Program-made: the position numbers and the translations under genes
From: Gymnopus androsaceus JB14
Lineage: Eukaryota > Basidiomycota > Agaricomycetes > Agaricales > Omphalotaceae
Length of the DNA: 64,000 nt
Assembly (NCBI GenBank): GCA_009733575.1
Contig: ML769636.1
Location: 12,723-76,722, forward strand
Reading direction: 5' to 3'
In this document: positions 43,045 to 56,923 of the stretch, piece after piece
Position numbering within the stretch: the first letter of the stretch is position 1
Layout of the letters: the number at the start of each line of letters is the position of its first letter
Notes under the pieces: generated by a model
Database searches by the model: none
What the model was told of the DNA's origin: nothing
Seen by the model: only the letters and a program-made list of their open reading frames with translations

Positions 43045-46000
43045 ATGCCTAGGCTCAATTTCGATGCAGACGAAGCAACGTTGTTGAAATCCTACAAGAT
43101 TTCTTCACTAAACCCCATGTATGTCTGCGAAAGGTACAAGATATAATCGCTTCTCAATCCGAACATTTTAGGCAATGGGAAGATATTAACCATGACCTGG
43201 AAGATTCTGTTGCGGGAGCGCTGTTATCCAGCAATAACGAGTTGGAAGGGGATCCGTTGGGAATTGGGTCGGATGTCAAGTGTGTTTAAGCCTTTGGTCT
43301 TTATTATCGCACATACTTACCTTGGGGCTTTCATAGTTTGAGAGAAATGGATATGGAATCAAGTAATCATCCGATGAAGCGTCGAGAAATATAGCTAATA
43401 CTATTGCAGAGGCCTCCGTGCTCATTACTTCCAAATCCTTTGATCCCAAAACCTTTCTATCTCTCGTCCATCCGAATGCGACCTACCAGGACCTTGCGGC
43501 AGGTATAGCGCACCTGAAATCCTCTATAGATGCTCGCTCAGAGGCTATCCGAATCCTCGTGGAAGATAACTTTGATAGATTCGTGGCCGTAAAAGCGAGT
43601 ACGGATGGTAAGTGAAGACGGGTGTGATCGTAAAGATAACATCTGAATGTTTCAACTCCTGGCAGCCCTTCATGCAGAAATGCAAGAAGGCATACTCGAA
43701 CCGTCGACGGAATACGCGTCGAAACCCTTACGAGACGAGCTGAAGCGTGTGTTATTATTCCTTGGAAACCGTATTCCTTCTTACTATCATCATGTAGAGG
43801 CCGCAATGAAAGCCAATCAGGTCTTCCTCCCTGTATTAGAGAACGCCTCCAAGGCAGACAAGCTCCGCACAACACTCGGCGTTTTTGAAAGAAGCAAGTT
43901 CTTTTTCAACCTGCCTAGTTTCATCATCGAATCGATAGAAGCTGTGAGTCTGTTTGAGCTTCTCCTTGTGTTGTTGTATTCAATTCATATCCTCAATCCT
44001 AGGGTCGCTATGAAGTTGCAATGCGAGACTACAAAAAGGGCAAACTCCTCCTTGATACTCGGCCCGGGCAGCTCTTACCTATCACCACGTCGAAAGACAA
44101 AGATGATAAAAACGGCGCTTCATCGGGCCCTACCTCCGCAGAACAACAACAGCAAAAGCGCATCCTGGACAAGGTGTGGTCGAACGTGGAAAAGGCGATG
44201 AGTGAAATGCGGAACGTGCTTCTTGGGCAGCTGAGGGATCCAGGCAGGAGTGTGGAGGAGCAGGAGAAGACTCTCGAGTGAGTCTTAAGACTTGATTGTC
44301 TATCGAAAACTCAACGGTTTTTAGGCTGCTTATTGAATTACCGTTCACCGAAGACCCCGCATGGACGTACTTTGATAGTCAGCACAAGTATATCCTTGAG
44401 CAGATGAACAAGACGTTCCGGATCTCGACCGCTGCTGCTACTGCCGCACTAGAGAAAACTGCTCCCGACCTTACTGGCCCGGACTCATTAACTGCACAGT
44501 TGCAGCAAGGCATTTCTGCCCTAGAGGCCAAACAGCCTGATGCGATTGTTGGTAAATACGATGCTATTATTTCTTCCGCCCAATTTCTAACCTCTTCGCG
44601 CGCTTACAGCCAAGTCTGCTGCTGAACCTGTGTGGCAAGCTATCGTGGACCTCGTAAAAAATGTGAACGAGGTGATGATGGGAAGTTTACCAAACTTTTG
44701 GAAAATATCGAATAGCTTCATCGATGGCAAATTCAAGAAGGTGTGCTTAGCAATATAGACATTGCGATATTTTCCCTAACCGTACTCTCACAGAGCTCAA
44801 CTTCATCATCAAGTAGCCGACGTAGTCCCACTCAATGTCGCACCATGGCTCTCGACGTCGTCAAGCTATACATCTCTCTCCTATCCCAATTCTTCAACCT
44901 CTCCGACATGGCAGTAATGGCTTCTGCCTCCTCCAGCAGCAACGCTCCACCAACATTATTACCTTCAAACTCGACCTCTCTCTCGACGGCATATTATTTA
45001 ATGAAGATTCTAGGCGAGATTCAAGAATGTGTAAACGAGCTTAACGCGATGGAGATATCCAATGATGTATCCGTGAGTCTGAAGGGCCTTCTGGATAGTG
45101 CAAAGTGGAGATTCGAGGATGTCTTGGTTGCTGCTTGGTTGAGAGGTAGGTTGAACTCCTCGTATCCTCGATACGAATGTAATGTTTTCTTCTCCTAGAC
45201 GCAAACAACTTCCACTACCTCGAAGCTGGGTCTCGAGTCCCTCCGACCCATCTGCGACGCATTACCTGACGTACATGGAGCTCTTCCAGCGACATGTCAC
45301 TACCGTTGCATACCGACTGGCTGGAGGCGTCGATCTTTCCAATTCATCATCCCTCATGAGCCGAGGAATCAAACAGAATCCTATCCCGGCTGCGTTTGTA
45401 ACCAAGATTACAAAAGCCTTTATAGATGTGCTCTATGCCTTTTTGGACGGGCTTGTTAGATTGGTGGAAGACGAGCGGGAGGGAGCGACGAATGTCAAGG
45501 GAGTAGTACCCACTGCGGCTACGTCGAGCAGTAACAACGCGAATACGTTGGAGCTTTTGGATTTGAGTGATCGGGTATGTGTACTTTAATTTTTGTTTCC
45601 CCTTAACAGTATGATTCATTGGCTGTTATTAGGATAACCGACTACTTCTCGTACTTGCGAACCTTGGACACGTTTCCAAGTCTGTTTTCCCCAGTATGAT
45701 CACGCAGTTGGAGAACGCGTTTGGAAATACGATTGCTGATGAACGACAGGTAGGTCATCGATCTCTCTGTTTTTTTTTCCGCTCGATGTGACACTTTTTT
45801 TCCTAGTCTTTAATGACAGTCGTCGCAGACCTGGATAAAACCTTATTCGAGGGATATTCCAAGCCCCGGGCGGCAGTGGTTACTGAGCTTGTACGTGGAG
45901 GGATTCTGGATGAGAGTATGGATTGGTATGAGACTCCTCAGCCCAGAGGTACGTGTTACCTACACTGTGATTTTTTACGAGATTGCGATACTTACACAGT

Positions 46001-46661
46001 ATTCGGCAAAACAGAAATCCGCCCATACATGTACGAAACACTAATGTACCTCGTTGGGGTCCATGCACAAATCACCAATGTGACCGATAGCGTCCTCGAA
46101 CGAGCGTTGAATTACCTCGCGGAGGCGTTGGCGGAAGAGGCGTTGAGATGTTTCAAGCAGGTGAAGAGGTTTGGGATGGGTGGGATGTTGAGAGTGAGTG
46201 TATATTTTGTTTGGGCTCTGTCAGCTGCTCGAAACTGACGGCTCCTCTCTCTCTTTCTCCTTCCTAGGCAACTCTCGAAATAGAATTCATGCATCAAACA
46301 CTCGGCAAATACGTTACTCCCTCTGCTGCCAAAACCCTTTCAGACCTCTACACCAAGATCTCGCAAGCCTATGCCCGTCGACCCGGGGATGAGAATCTAC
46401 AGAGTCACTTGGATGGGAGTGAAGAAGACGTTGGCGGATACGAGAAGGGCAACGGGGATTGAATTCCTGTGCTTTAGGCAGACGAAGAGTGGTGGTACGG
46501 GAGGAAAACATGTTAAAGAGAAAGACTCTGGCAGTGGTAGTGGTACGAGGAATGCGGGGGCTGGTAGTAGTAACTGGAGGGCCTTCCAAGGCGTCGTGAT
46601 TGGTTTAATATGTGGATCAGGATCTGTAAAGTACTTAGTTATGAACCGTGAGGGTCAATAA
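43045..46661 (+). CDS. SEC5: Exocyst complex subunit Sec5
   Basis: Starts [20 protein letters not shown]. The diagnostic Sec5 segment is present: [35 protein letters not shown], then [40 protein letters not shown] and [15 protein letters not shown]. Many exons continue with [15 protein letters not shown] and the C-terminal helices ([34 protein letters not shown]). Sec5 is part of the octameric complex that tethers secretory vesicles to the plasma membrane. Near 46415-46417 a GGG instead of GG shifts the frame, so the protein as read stops at 46462. The +1 frame continues [20 protein letters not shown], the conserved end of the family, to a stop at 46659-46661. Everything else reads intact. 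Confidence 0.85.
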
Positions 46662-47560
<899 letters not shown>

Positions 47561-47598
47561 TGGTGTTCGCTTCGAGTTGGACGGGAGAACAGGCCTGG

Positions 47599-47652
47599 GT
47601 GAGTTAATTCGTCGCTTTTTATTGTCATGCCTGACCGGTTTTTTTGTTGCAG
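47599..47652 (+). other. Intron in the 3' UTR of ubiquitin-L40
   Basis: A GTGAGT donor 38 bases after the stop codon, a ctgac branch-like motif and a polypyrimidine tract ending ttgttgcag delimit a 54-nt intron of the same size as the coding introns. Confidence 0.55.
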
Positions 47653-48698
47653 GAATTGCGTCGGGTTGTGTCTATGTCATGTCATTACTTCTGTCGTTCT
47701 GCCTTGCGTATCTTCTATGTCCATGCCCTTTTTCAGCAATAATATGAATATCGACCAGATACGTCCTGTTGTTATGTTGCTTCAGTCAATTTGGTAAGAC
47801 ATGCTCAGTGCTAGCAGTACTGTTAAATGACGCACTACCGCTGTTCTACGCGTTGCGCGGCATTCAGGCAAGTAACACCACGTCGTTTATTATGGATCTG
47901 TCATCAGGATGTTCAAGCAATCTCAGACAAAATGAAATTTTAGCTGGATTTACTTCAAGCTCATCTCGATTCTCCGCACAACGAGCGCAGTGCAACATAG
48001 ATTCTGAAGCAGGCGTAACGCGTATATACCACCCATACCCAAGATACCACCCCTGCTTTATGCATCTCGACCACGGCGTCTACAGAAAAACGAACGTAAC
48101 GGTCTGCGTGGTCAGATTTGATCTCCTTGAACAGCCTCATTCAAGTCTCGATCCTGTTATCCAGGCAGGGATATATTCTCAGTCATGACTTTTGAAAACT
48201 AAGTGTAGTTGAAATCAATCCGAATTATGCTCCTACCCACTTTCCCTCTCGATTCCTCTGTACCTCTTTGCATTGAACGGGGGGGTGGTTTTCAGAAGTC
48301 AAAAGAGTCCAATCCTGCGTTGGTAGGCATGTACACGATAATGTTTGAAAACATTTACTTGGTGAAGCAAATATTTCTGGATGCTCATATCCCTCGATCC
48401 TATAGCGAAAGCACTGAAGTTCATTTAGATTTCCAAAGACATCTCGGATTCGGAGCGGCGACGGAGCTAAAACAATGTTTTTCGTTTTCTCTCAGACCTA
48501 ACGAAAGCAACGATATTCAATCAGATGTCCAATTGGACATCTATCTAGACATCTATCTATGTAAGCCAGCCCCTCGGAAGTACACGGATAAATGTACTTA
48601 TCTTGGTCCTCCTTGGTCACACTATTTCGCTTAAGTTGAGCAGAGTTTAACCTGGAAATTAACCGAAAGTTGCTCAGATCTTCTTCGTCATCCTAGGC
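47653..48698. other. Intergenic, no gene accepted
   Basis: Two long plus-strand open frames exist (47769-48188 and 48209-48634) but with no recognisable motifs, no splice signals and repetitive stretches (ggacatctatctagacatct near 48534). They may be chance frames or an orphan gene. Confidence 0.35.
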
Positions 48699-48705
48699 AT
48701 ATAAA
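48699..48705 (+). promoter_or_regulatory. TATA box of NmrA-like gene copy A
   Basis: TATAAAA, 39-45 bases upstream of the ATG at 48744. Broken copy B keeps a similar element (atatataaaaacgg, near 50045). Confidence 0.6.
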
Positions 48706-48743
48706 AGGGGCTCGTGCTTTGATCATTATTCTTTCAGAACATC

Positions 48744-49747
48744 ATGAAGTCGCAGCGCATCGCCGTCGCAGGAGGAAATGGTAAAATCGGGAAACACATC
48801 GTCGAAGGTCTCCTAGAGATCAAGCAGCAGCACTCCCTAGAAATCATCGTTCTCTCTCGCACTCATGCGCCAGAAGGCATCTCCTACGCAGGATCCACGG
48901 CACCCATCATCGCCGTCGATTATCAAGACGAGAACTCGATCCAACGAGTCCTCAATGAATACCAAATCGATACCATCATTTCTACCCTCTCCGGCGATGG
49001 AATCGCCGCACAGGAAAGCCTTCTCCGTGCTGGATTGGCAGTACCCACATTCCGTCGATTCGCTCCGAGTGAGTTTGCAATAGACTCGGAGCAAGTCAAA
49101 GGGGTGAAATTCTATAACCAGAAATTACCCATCCTCCGTTCACTCCAGGAAGTAAAGGCGGAACGCGGTCCAGGCTCTTTCGAGTATACTCGTTTCAATT
49201 GTGGGATCTTCATGAACTACCTTGGGTTTGGGAACACTAAACCTGATGGACACAAAGCCCATGGATATCTCGCTCACTTCCCTTGGATTATTGATTTGTC
49301 TAAGCGGACGGCGGATGTACCTGGGGATGGGGAGAAGATGATTGTGTATACGGGCGCAGAGGATGTCGGGAAGTTTGTTGCTGCGGCTACTCAGCTTGAA
49401 GTTTGGGAGGAGCATAGTGACATGGCTGGGGAGGTGATGACCTTCAACCAAGTGATTCGCGTATGCGAGGAAGTATGCGGTAAGTGGCTATGTTTTCCTT
49501 TTCTTTTTGATTTAGTAGACTGAATTGGAGTAATGCAGGTGTAAAATTCGACGTCAAATACAATACAAGGGAGGATATTGTAGCCAGGATGAGTCCCGAT
49601 CTGGATAGAAGGGCGGAAGGTATAATACAGTTTTACCTCGCCTACATCGATGGGGACTGCGACGTTAAAAGGCCGATTAATTTGAACAAGTTAGTGGATG
49701 TGAAGCCTATGACGGTACGAGAGTACCTCCAGCAATGGTGGGCATGA
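48744..49747 (+). CDS. NmrA / isoflavone-reductase-like NAD(P)-binding protein, copy A (intact)
   Basis: Two exons (48744-49479, 49539-49747) joined by a 59-nt GT-AG intron. MKSQRIAVAGGNGKIGKHIV is the GxxGxxG dinucleotide-binding start. It is followed by QIDTIISTLSGDG, FRRFAPSEFAID (the RFxPSEF motif of NmrA/PCBER relatives), a Lys in KFYNQKLPI, SFEYTRFNCGIFMNYLG and the C-terminal LVDVKPMTVREYLQQWWA. Length (314 aa) is normal. Such proteins are NADPH-dependent reductases or redox sensors; the substrate is unknown. Three broken copies follow within 12 kb, interleaved with two P450 genes, which suggests a small specialised-metabolism or detoxification cluster. Confidence 0.85.
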
Positions 49748-50041
49748 TGTTAGTCCGAAACGTTCATTTGTGCATGGTATCCATATTGTACTTGGTAAAA
49801 TTTTTTTGTCCGATGCATTCAGCTGCTGCAGTGTTACGAAAAAACCGAACGTTGCCAATTAGCCCAATTTAGGCTGGTACTAGCAATGAACCAACTTAAC
49901 CTCGGTAGGGAGGCGAAAGAACACAGGAAGGTGAACTACACTCTAGCGGAATGAAATCGGAGCTAAAAGTACTAGCTAAACCCTGGCGGAATGGAATCGG
50001 AGCTTTGAGTACCAGATGGTGCATTCGTCACCCTGGAAGCC
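49748..50041. other. Intergenic between NmrA-like copies A and B
   Basis: Holds the 3' UTR of copy A and the promoter of copy B, with a repeated phrase (gcggaatg-aaatcggagctaaaagtac and gcggaatggaatcggagctttgagtac near 49947-50012). Confidence 0.45.
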
Positions 50042-50099
50042 GAATATATATAAAAACGGTATAAAACGACTCACACCTTACCATCATTTTGTCAATAAC

Positions 50100-51096
50100 A
50101 TGAAATCCCAGCGCATCGCCGTAGCCGGAGGAACAGGAAGGTCTCCTAGAGATCAAACAACAGCACGCCCTAGAAGTCATCGTCCTCTCTCGCACCCCCG
50201 CACCAGAGGGCGTCTCCTACGCTGGATCGAATGCACCCGTCGTCGCAGTCGATTACCAAAACCAGGAATCGATCGAAAGAGTCCTTAATGAATACCAAAT
50301 CGACACTATCATCTCTACCATCGCCAGCTTTACTCCGGATGGATTCATCGCTGCGCGGGAAACCCTGCTTCGCGCAGGGTTATCTGTACCCACATTCCGT
50401 CGATTCGCTCCGAGTGAGTTCGCTACAGACTCGGAGAAAATTAGTAAAACAGTCAAATTGTTCCAAATGAAACTACCTATTCTCCGTTTGCTTCAGGGAG
50501 TAAAGGCGGAACGGGGCCCAGGTTCTTTCGAGTATACTCGTTTCAATTGTGGCATCTTCATGAACTATCTCGGGTTTGGGAATGCCAAACCGGAGGGCCA
50601 TAAAGCCCATGGGCATCTTGGTCACTTTCCGTACATGATTGACTTGTCAAATCGGACGGCAGATGTACCTGGGGATGGGGATACGGACATTGTGTATACG
50701 CGCGCGGAGGATGTTGGGCGCTTTGTAGCTGCGGCTACTCAGCTTAAGGTTTGGGAGGAATATAATGATATGGCGGGGGAAGCGATGACCATTAATCAAG
50801 CCATTCGTTTATGCGAAGATGTATGTGGTGAGTGTCAGACGTTCTGCTTTCCCTATTTCGGGAACCTAATTTAAGCAATGCAGGTGTAAAATTCGATGTC
50901 AAATACAACAAAAGGGAGGATGAGTCCCGATCCGGAAAAAGCGATGGAAAACTTCCGCTGCGAGGCATACCTCGCCTATATCGATGGGGGCCGCGATGTT
51001 AAACCACCGATGAATTCTGAACAAGTTGGTCGATGTGAAGCCTATGAGGGTACGAGAGTATCTGGAGCAGTGGTGGGCTTAAAAGTATTTAAATAG
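50100..51096 (+). pseudogene. NmrA-like copy B, broken
   Basis: Keeps the TATA box, the start MKSQRIAVAGGTG and most of the body (SVPTFRRFAPSEFATDSEK, SFEYTRFNCGIFMNYLGFG, DVPGDGDTDIVYTRAEDVG). A ~22-bp deletion just after the nucleotide-binding loop removes the frame. A small insertion around 50330 adds residues, and a ~14-bp deletion in the last exon (near 50918) shifts it again. Not expected to make a functional reductase. Confidence 0.85.
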
Positions 51097-51891
51097 TACT
51101 TACATACGGTAAGATCCAATTTACTTAGAGTGTCGGCATAGTCCAATATATGTATTCAGTGTTAGAGTATCTAAAATGAACATTAGCGACAGGCATGGAA
51201 AGGAAGGAAAACCAGCTGGTAGGGAAGAAAGAAGGTCATGGTCAACTACTTAACCCTATTTTTGCTGTGAGATGAATAGTATGTTTCATTTTTCTTATTC
51301 TTCTTGAAGTTGATGCCCAACCATCTCGAGACACGCTTGAACCCCAACTTGAACCTATAACTCAAACCCCTCGGAGCGCAATCGGAGCCTTATCATCGTC
51401 TCGCATTCATCATCACCATCTCATCGCATCCCTTTCGTTTCTTCTTCAGCTCGGATAAATAGGATTTTTAACGCTCATCTTCGGATATAAGTATCTGCGA
51501 TGAAGAGGCGACGTGTATGCCGCTGAAGAAAAGAGATTTTTGGAAGGTATTGGACGCGATACGCACTGATGCCGCTCGTCATTACGGGACTGGAGATGAA
51601 GATACACGAGTCTATCTTCCACCCGTGGCGCTATGATGCTAATCATCTGTTCCAAATAAACAAATTCAAAAATCTTCGGACCTGTACATAGAAGAATGTG
51701 CAAAGGGCAGTATGTCTTTCAGAGAACCGTGCCCATACGACTGGAAAGAAAGCTGTGCTTGAGAAAGGATTGGATTATTCGATGTACGTTTAAATTGTAG
51801 GATATGAATTTACTGGCAGAGTCGTTCATACGATGCCATCTTCGCTCGCCTCCTTACTTTCTTCGTTTATTACTTGGGGAAACTGCATCAA
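51097..51891. other. Duplicated spacer between NmrA copy B and P450 copy 1
   Basis: No gene. The part from about 51450 onward is similar to 56485-56923, downstream of the second P450 gene, showing that the duplication unit includes the P450 3' flank. Confidence 0.6.
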
Positions 51892-54551
51892 TCATTTTGC
51901 GGATTCGACAAGGAGCGGCAGCTTTGGATGACCATCTCCGCCTACAACGACAGGACTGGAGATACCAGACATCTGCCAGAAGATATCTTTTCCTGGAGCG
52001 GGGGAGAGCTTGAACTTCTCCACGAGCATCGAAATGATGACTTCTAAAAAAGACCATGAGCCTTATTTCGATGAAAGAGGCACCGACACGTACTCATTTC
52101 TAGCTGTGAAAATTTGAAGCCACTGATTACAAAAATGCATGTTCAGTGAACAGAAACGGTATGAAATTGTTAACAGAACTCACATGCATGAGCGACCGCC
52201 TCCATTGAAGGTCATACTGTTAGAAAGTATGCAACCGGTCAGTTCAGAATCGAGGTATTGTGAAAGGTGACAGGCTTACAGATGAGAGTAGACTCCTGGG
52301 ATTTTGGCATTGGTGACAGAATCTGGAAGGGAAGAGAGCCATCGTTCGGGTTTCCACTCCATCGCATCCGGTCCCCAAAAGTCAGTGTTGCGGTTAGAGT
52401 TCAAGATGGAGATGGACACCATGGTCCCTTTCGGAATGAAGACTTCCGTGATCTCCAGCCCGTCAACACCACGTACAGGTTTCGATAGCGGAACCACCGA
52501 GTCTTCCATAGCCCTAGAAACGCTTTAATAAGCATGAAAATAGCCGATTACATCTAGCACGCGCATACCTTCGGGCAATACTTGATACAGGAGGGTAACT
52601 GCGGATCTGCTTGTCAGCTAAGGGACGACACAAAGGAAGGGAGATACACACAGACGCATGGTTTCCCTACACACCGCATCCAAATAAGGCAGAGCTACCA
52701 ACTCATCGTAGCTCAGATTCTCGCCCTGACGCTCCTGTCGAGCTTGAGATATCTCTTGACGCATCTTATCCTGAACATCCGGATGGACAGATAGCAGCTG
52801 AAGTATACGAGACATGGCGTTCTTTTGTGTGTTTTGTCAGTGGTCTTGGAAGAATGAGATTAGTCAATATCACTTACAGAGGTAGTATCCATTGCGGCGA
52901 AGATGAATGTCCTAGTCGAAGTCTATGAAAAAAATCCAGATCTGCATGGAACTGATGATTACTCACGACATCTAGGAGGATAAAGTCAGATTTGGAGTTG
53001 TATGACAATGAGGAGAGAAATACCTGAGCGATGATTTCATCTTCATCAAGTTTATCCTCGGCGTTAGCGTTAATGTTATCTTTCACTTAGAAGTTGGGCG
53101 TTAGTAGATGAGACGGCGCTAGCTCAAGCGAAAGATCCTTACTCAAGATACTAAGAATATCCTTGCCCTGTCCCAGCTGCCGCATAAGTGCTTCATCTCC
53201 TTCTTCCAATGCACGTTTCTTCTCCTCATAAAGTTTTATAGAGAATTCGTGCATATACATCACCATATCGCGAACCTCGTGAATGGCTTTCGAAGGAAAG
53301 GCATTCATTAACAATGTCCTTGTCTTTGCAGAGAACAATTTGCAAAGCAGGGGGAGAAAAGCTGCAAACAACGATAGTCGAGTTGCCGCCGGCCTATCAT
53401 TAGAATGTTAAAATTGGAGATATGTGATGACAGTAACAGATACTTGCACGAGATCTTTGATGACGAGGCTGTATTTGTGCTTCGGCACGTCGTCTTCCAT
53501 ATTGTCGAAAGAGTAACCAAATCCTGATTGACCGATGAGCTCGAGCGCCAGTGCGAGCCATCCATCCGAGGAGGTCGATCTACATCTGGTAAGTATTGAT
53601 ACACACGGCGAGATAGCTCTGGAAACATTTACTTCTGCAGGTCCACTTTGCACTCTTTTGTTCAACGTGTTCTCCAACTACGGAGAAGAAAAGTCAGGTC
53701 ATGTAAATGAATAGAATCAGCCACATTTACAGCACCTTCTGCGCAATATCATTGAACATAGGCACTGTATAGTATTTAAATCAGATACACTAAGCGCTCA
53801 ATTATTCTACTCACTCATGGAGCGCATGTGAGCAATTGAAAAGACGGGGTTGAGCATTTTGCGTTGTTTGCGATGTTCTTCGCCGACCGTGCCCAGCAAT
53901 CCGTTTCCGAAGATAACATTACCAGACCTAATAAGTTCATAAGTAGGCACATGAAAGTCCGAATTCGAGAGAGAAATTACACGTACTCCATGCGAATAGG
54001 AGGGAAAGAATTCATTTCCTGAAATTGGCGTCAGCTCCTCACTTTCTGACGACAGCGAAGAAGTCTATACCTTGAGCAGGATATGATTCATGGCTTTCGG
54101 GTCAAATGTATACAACACCTTTTTCTGTAAAAGTAAATATTGAGGATAACCATCATCAAATGTTCGATAGCGCTTACCCGGAAGACAGTTTGCAGTTTGA
54201 CAACCGGACCATCTATCACAGTAGAGGTGAGCTCTAAGGGAAAGAACGCGCGAAGATGCAACCCACAATGCTCGGCCAGCATCTGGATGGAAGCTCCAGC
54301 CGTCCTTCAAATTGTTCATCTGGCCTTGGTGACCTGAAATGCATGGTTTAACGACGTAACGCACGGACGATTTCTGTCGATATATACACACCTCTCCACC
54401 ATGAACTAACTGGTGGTCCTGGAATTTGATCTAGAGTTGACCCAGGTATCTTCTTTCGGCTTCTCACCAGGAGCCAGAGTCCCGCAGAGAGGATAGCAAC
54501 CGCGACGCTTTGTAACAGACTGTCCTGCTTGAAGTCTTTGAGTGAAATCAT
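51892..54551 (-). pseudogene. Cytochrome P450, copy 1 (two frameshifts)
   Basis: Minus-strand multi-exon gene starting MISLKDFKQDSLLQS with an N-terminal membrane anchor (VAVAILSAGLWLLVRSRKK) and a proline hinge (LDQIPGPPVSSWW). P450 motifs follow: FAAMDTTSNAMSR (I-helix oxygen-binding), CRETMRL (ExxR), WKPERW and FNGGGRSCMGF (heme-ligand Cys). The tail reads VVVGGDGHPKLPLLVESAK. Relative to copy 2, an extra C near 54284 (after WSFH) and an extra G near 53548 (in MARTALELIG) shift the frame. It would be an ER-membrane monooxygenase; the substrate is unknown. It could be a pseudogene, or assembly indels could be responsible. Confidence 0.8.
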
Positions 54552-55360
54552 TGTTGGGGATGTTTGATGATGCTGTCCAAGTTTTTATAGTTTTATAGCT
54601 ATCATCTCTCAATGTTCTTCTATGTACGTCCTCCCCGGGCCAACGGTAGATCATGGCGCCAAATTACTGAGCTGAAATGACCGATTAAAATGCTTCAAGC
54701 TCGTCGGAAGCATCGGAAGAATACAGTTCGGAAGCGTCGGAAAATCAAGTTTGAATACAGTCGTGTAAACGTTCATGACCGTATCTCCCACAAAAGTCAA
54801 ATGGGCTGTTTACTTGTAATTGCCATGGGCATTGGACAGGCGTGGCGGGAAACAAGGATCGATTCATTCGATGAAAATTGAGGAGTTTCAAAGGAGTTTG
54901 CGTTGCGAGCAGATAGTCTTAATAGAGTCTTGTAACGCGGAGACCGGTTACAAGACTTTGGCGATAAATACCATCACGTGTTCACTCTACTCTTCGGAGT
55001 CTTCCGCCTCTGGTCTTCTATCTAAAACTACTGGAGTGAATCCTCCCACATTCCGCGTCCGTGACCGCTTGGAAATACTGGTTCAAAGAGAAAATACGTT
55101 CTGCGGTTGATGAAAGCTGTGATTGAAAATGGATGCTGCCATTAGCTGGCCGATTTGGGGAAAAAACAAATATTGAGTCTGATGATTCCGGTCAGTCGTC
55201 ATTTTTCCTTTCTGTTTCTGCTTATTGTACCCATTTCCCAGGCTAGTTGCACCAGCGCACCTCGATCGGGCTGGGTGAGGACGTATACGTTATAGGATTG
55301 TGACTCGTGAGTCGTTCATGACCGCGAAGTTGCAGTCGTAATTCCTTGACTCACAATCCT
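54552..55360. other. P450 promoter region and junction to NmrA copy C
   Basis: Contains P450 copy 1's promoter with a shortened version of the cggaagc-tcggaaaatcaag repeat (54703-54760), and no gene. The breakpoint of the truncated NmrA copy C lies at its right end. Confidence 0.5.
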
Positions 55361-56052
55361 GTCCGTGCTGGATTGGCAGTACCCACATTCCGTCGATTCG
55401 CTCCGAGTGAGTTTGCAATAGACTCGGAGCAAGTCAAAGGGGTGAAATTCTATAACCAGAAATTACCCATCCTCCGTTTACTCCAGGAAGTAAAGGCGGA
55501 ACGCGGTCCAGGGTCTTTCGAGTATACTCGTTTCAATTGTGGGATCTTCATTAACTATCTCGGGTTTGGGACCGCCAAACCAGAGGGAAACAAGGCACAT
55601 GGATATCTCGCTCACTTCCCGTGGGTTATTGATTTGTCGGAGCGGACGGTGGATGTACCTCGGGATGGGGAGAAGGTGATTGTGTATACGCGCGCAGAGG
55701 ATGTAGGAAGTTTGTTGCTGCGGCTACTCAGCTTGAAGTTTGGGAGGAGCATAGTGACATGGCTGGGAGGTGATGACCCCCAACCAAATCTTTCGCATAT
55801 GCGAGGAAGTATGTGGTGAGTGTCCATGCTTTCTTTTTGATTTGGTAGACCAAATTGGAGGAACGCAGGTGTCAAATTCGACGTCAGATATAATATAGCC
55901 AGGATGAAGCCCCATCTAGAGGCAAGCAGCCGAACTGCAGTTCTACCTCGTCTACATCGATGGGGACTGCGACCTAAGGCCGATTAATTTGAAAAAGTTG
56001 GTGGATGTGAAGCCTATAACAGTGCGAGAGTACCTTGAACAGTGGTGGCCTG
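55361..56052 (+). pseudogene. NmrA-like copy C, 5'-truncated
   Basis: Begins abruptly inside the coding region at RAGLAVPTFRRFAPSEFA, without promoter, start or nucleotide-binding loop. It is very similar to copy A through SFEYTRFNCGIF. A missing G near 55709 shifts the frame after AEDVG, and the last exon has several deletions before reaching the equivalent of TVREYLEQWW. Clearly non-functional as a reductase. Confidence 0.88.
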
Positions 56053-56923
56053 GAAGAAAGTATGCTTCCATTGTCTTTGTCAGTCCAAGTATTCATGTTT
56101 CAGCTCTGCTCGATCTAGCCCTACGAAAGACTGAGTGAACGGCAGTAGTAGTACTGTGCGACTGAGAGCATTCCCAAATTGGATCTTGAAATTAATCGTA
56201 ACCCTCCAAAGGCAGCTGTAGTGTATAGTCGCACTCCTGCCAAGTATGATTTCCTCAGATGTCTTGACTACTTATGATGCTTACTACCTGACTCAAGATT
56301 GCGTGAGGCTGCTATTTTGTGTTTTCAACTTGCCTTTGGCAAGCTTTGGGCATGAAAGGCAAGTAACTCTTTATTTTTTATTTTGCTTTTATTGCATATT
56401 CAACGATAGGTCCCTGTGTACGCTTCTTCTTTTTGAGTGTTCATTGCTTTTCTCAAGTAAAGCTTGTCATTATGCGCCCCGATAAAAAGGATTCGTAACG
56501 GTTATATTCGGATATCTCTGCGATGAAACGCGACGCGCATGACACTGAAGAAAAAAGATGTTCGGAAGATATTAGACGTGATACCGACCCCGTTTCTCAC
56601 CACGGAGGCACTAATTCCGCTCGTCATTACGGGACTGGACTGTAGATGAAGATACACCAGTCTATCTTCCACCTGTGGCGCTATAATGCAAAAAAAAAAA
56701 AATCGTTTCTAAATAAACAAACTCAAGAACAATATGACAAAGGGCAATATGTCTTTGACCATGCCCATACGATTGGAAAGAAAGCTGTGCTTGAGAAAGA
56801 TTGGATAATTCCGCGTACGTTTAAATTTTGGGACGTGAATTTACTGACAGAGTCGTTCATAGGATGCCACCTATCGCTCGCCTCTTTACTATCCTCATTT
56901 ATTACTTAGGGAAACTGCACTGC
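56053..56923. other. Duplicated spacer between NmrA copy C and P450 copy 2
   Basis: No gene. It includes a run of A (near 56691-56702) and a stretch from 56485 matching 51450-51890. Confidence 0.55.

Noticed and set aside
48209..48634. 141-codon plus-strand open frame
   Set aside because: Long but with repetitive sequence at its end, no motifs and no introns in an intron-rich genome. Kept only as a possible orphan.
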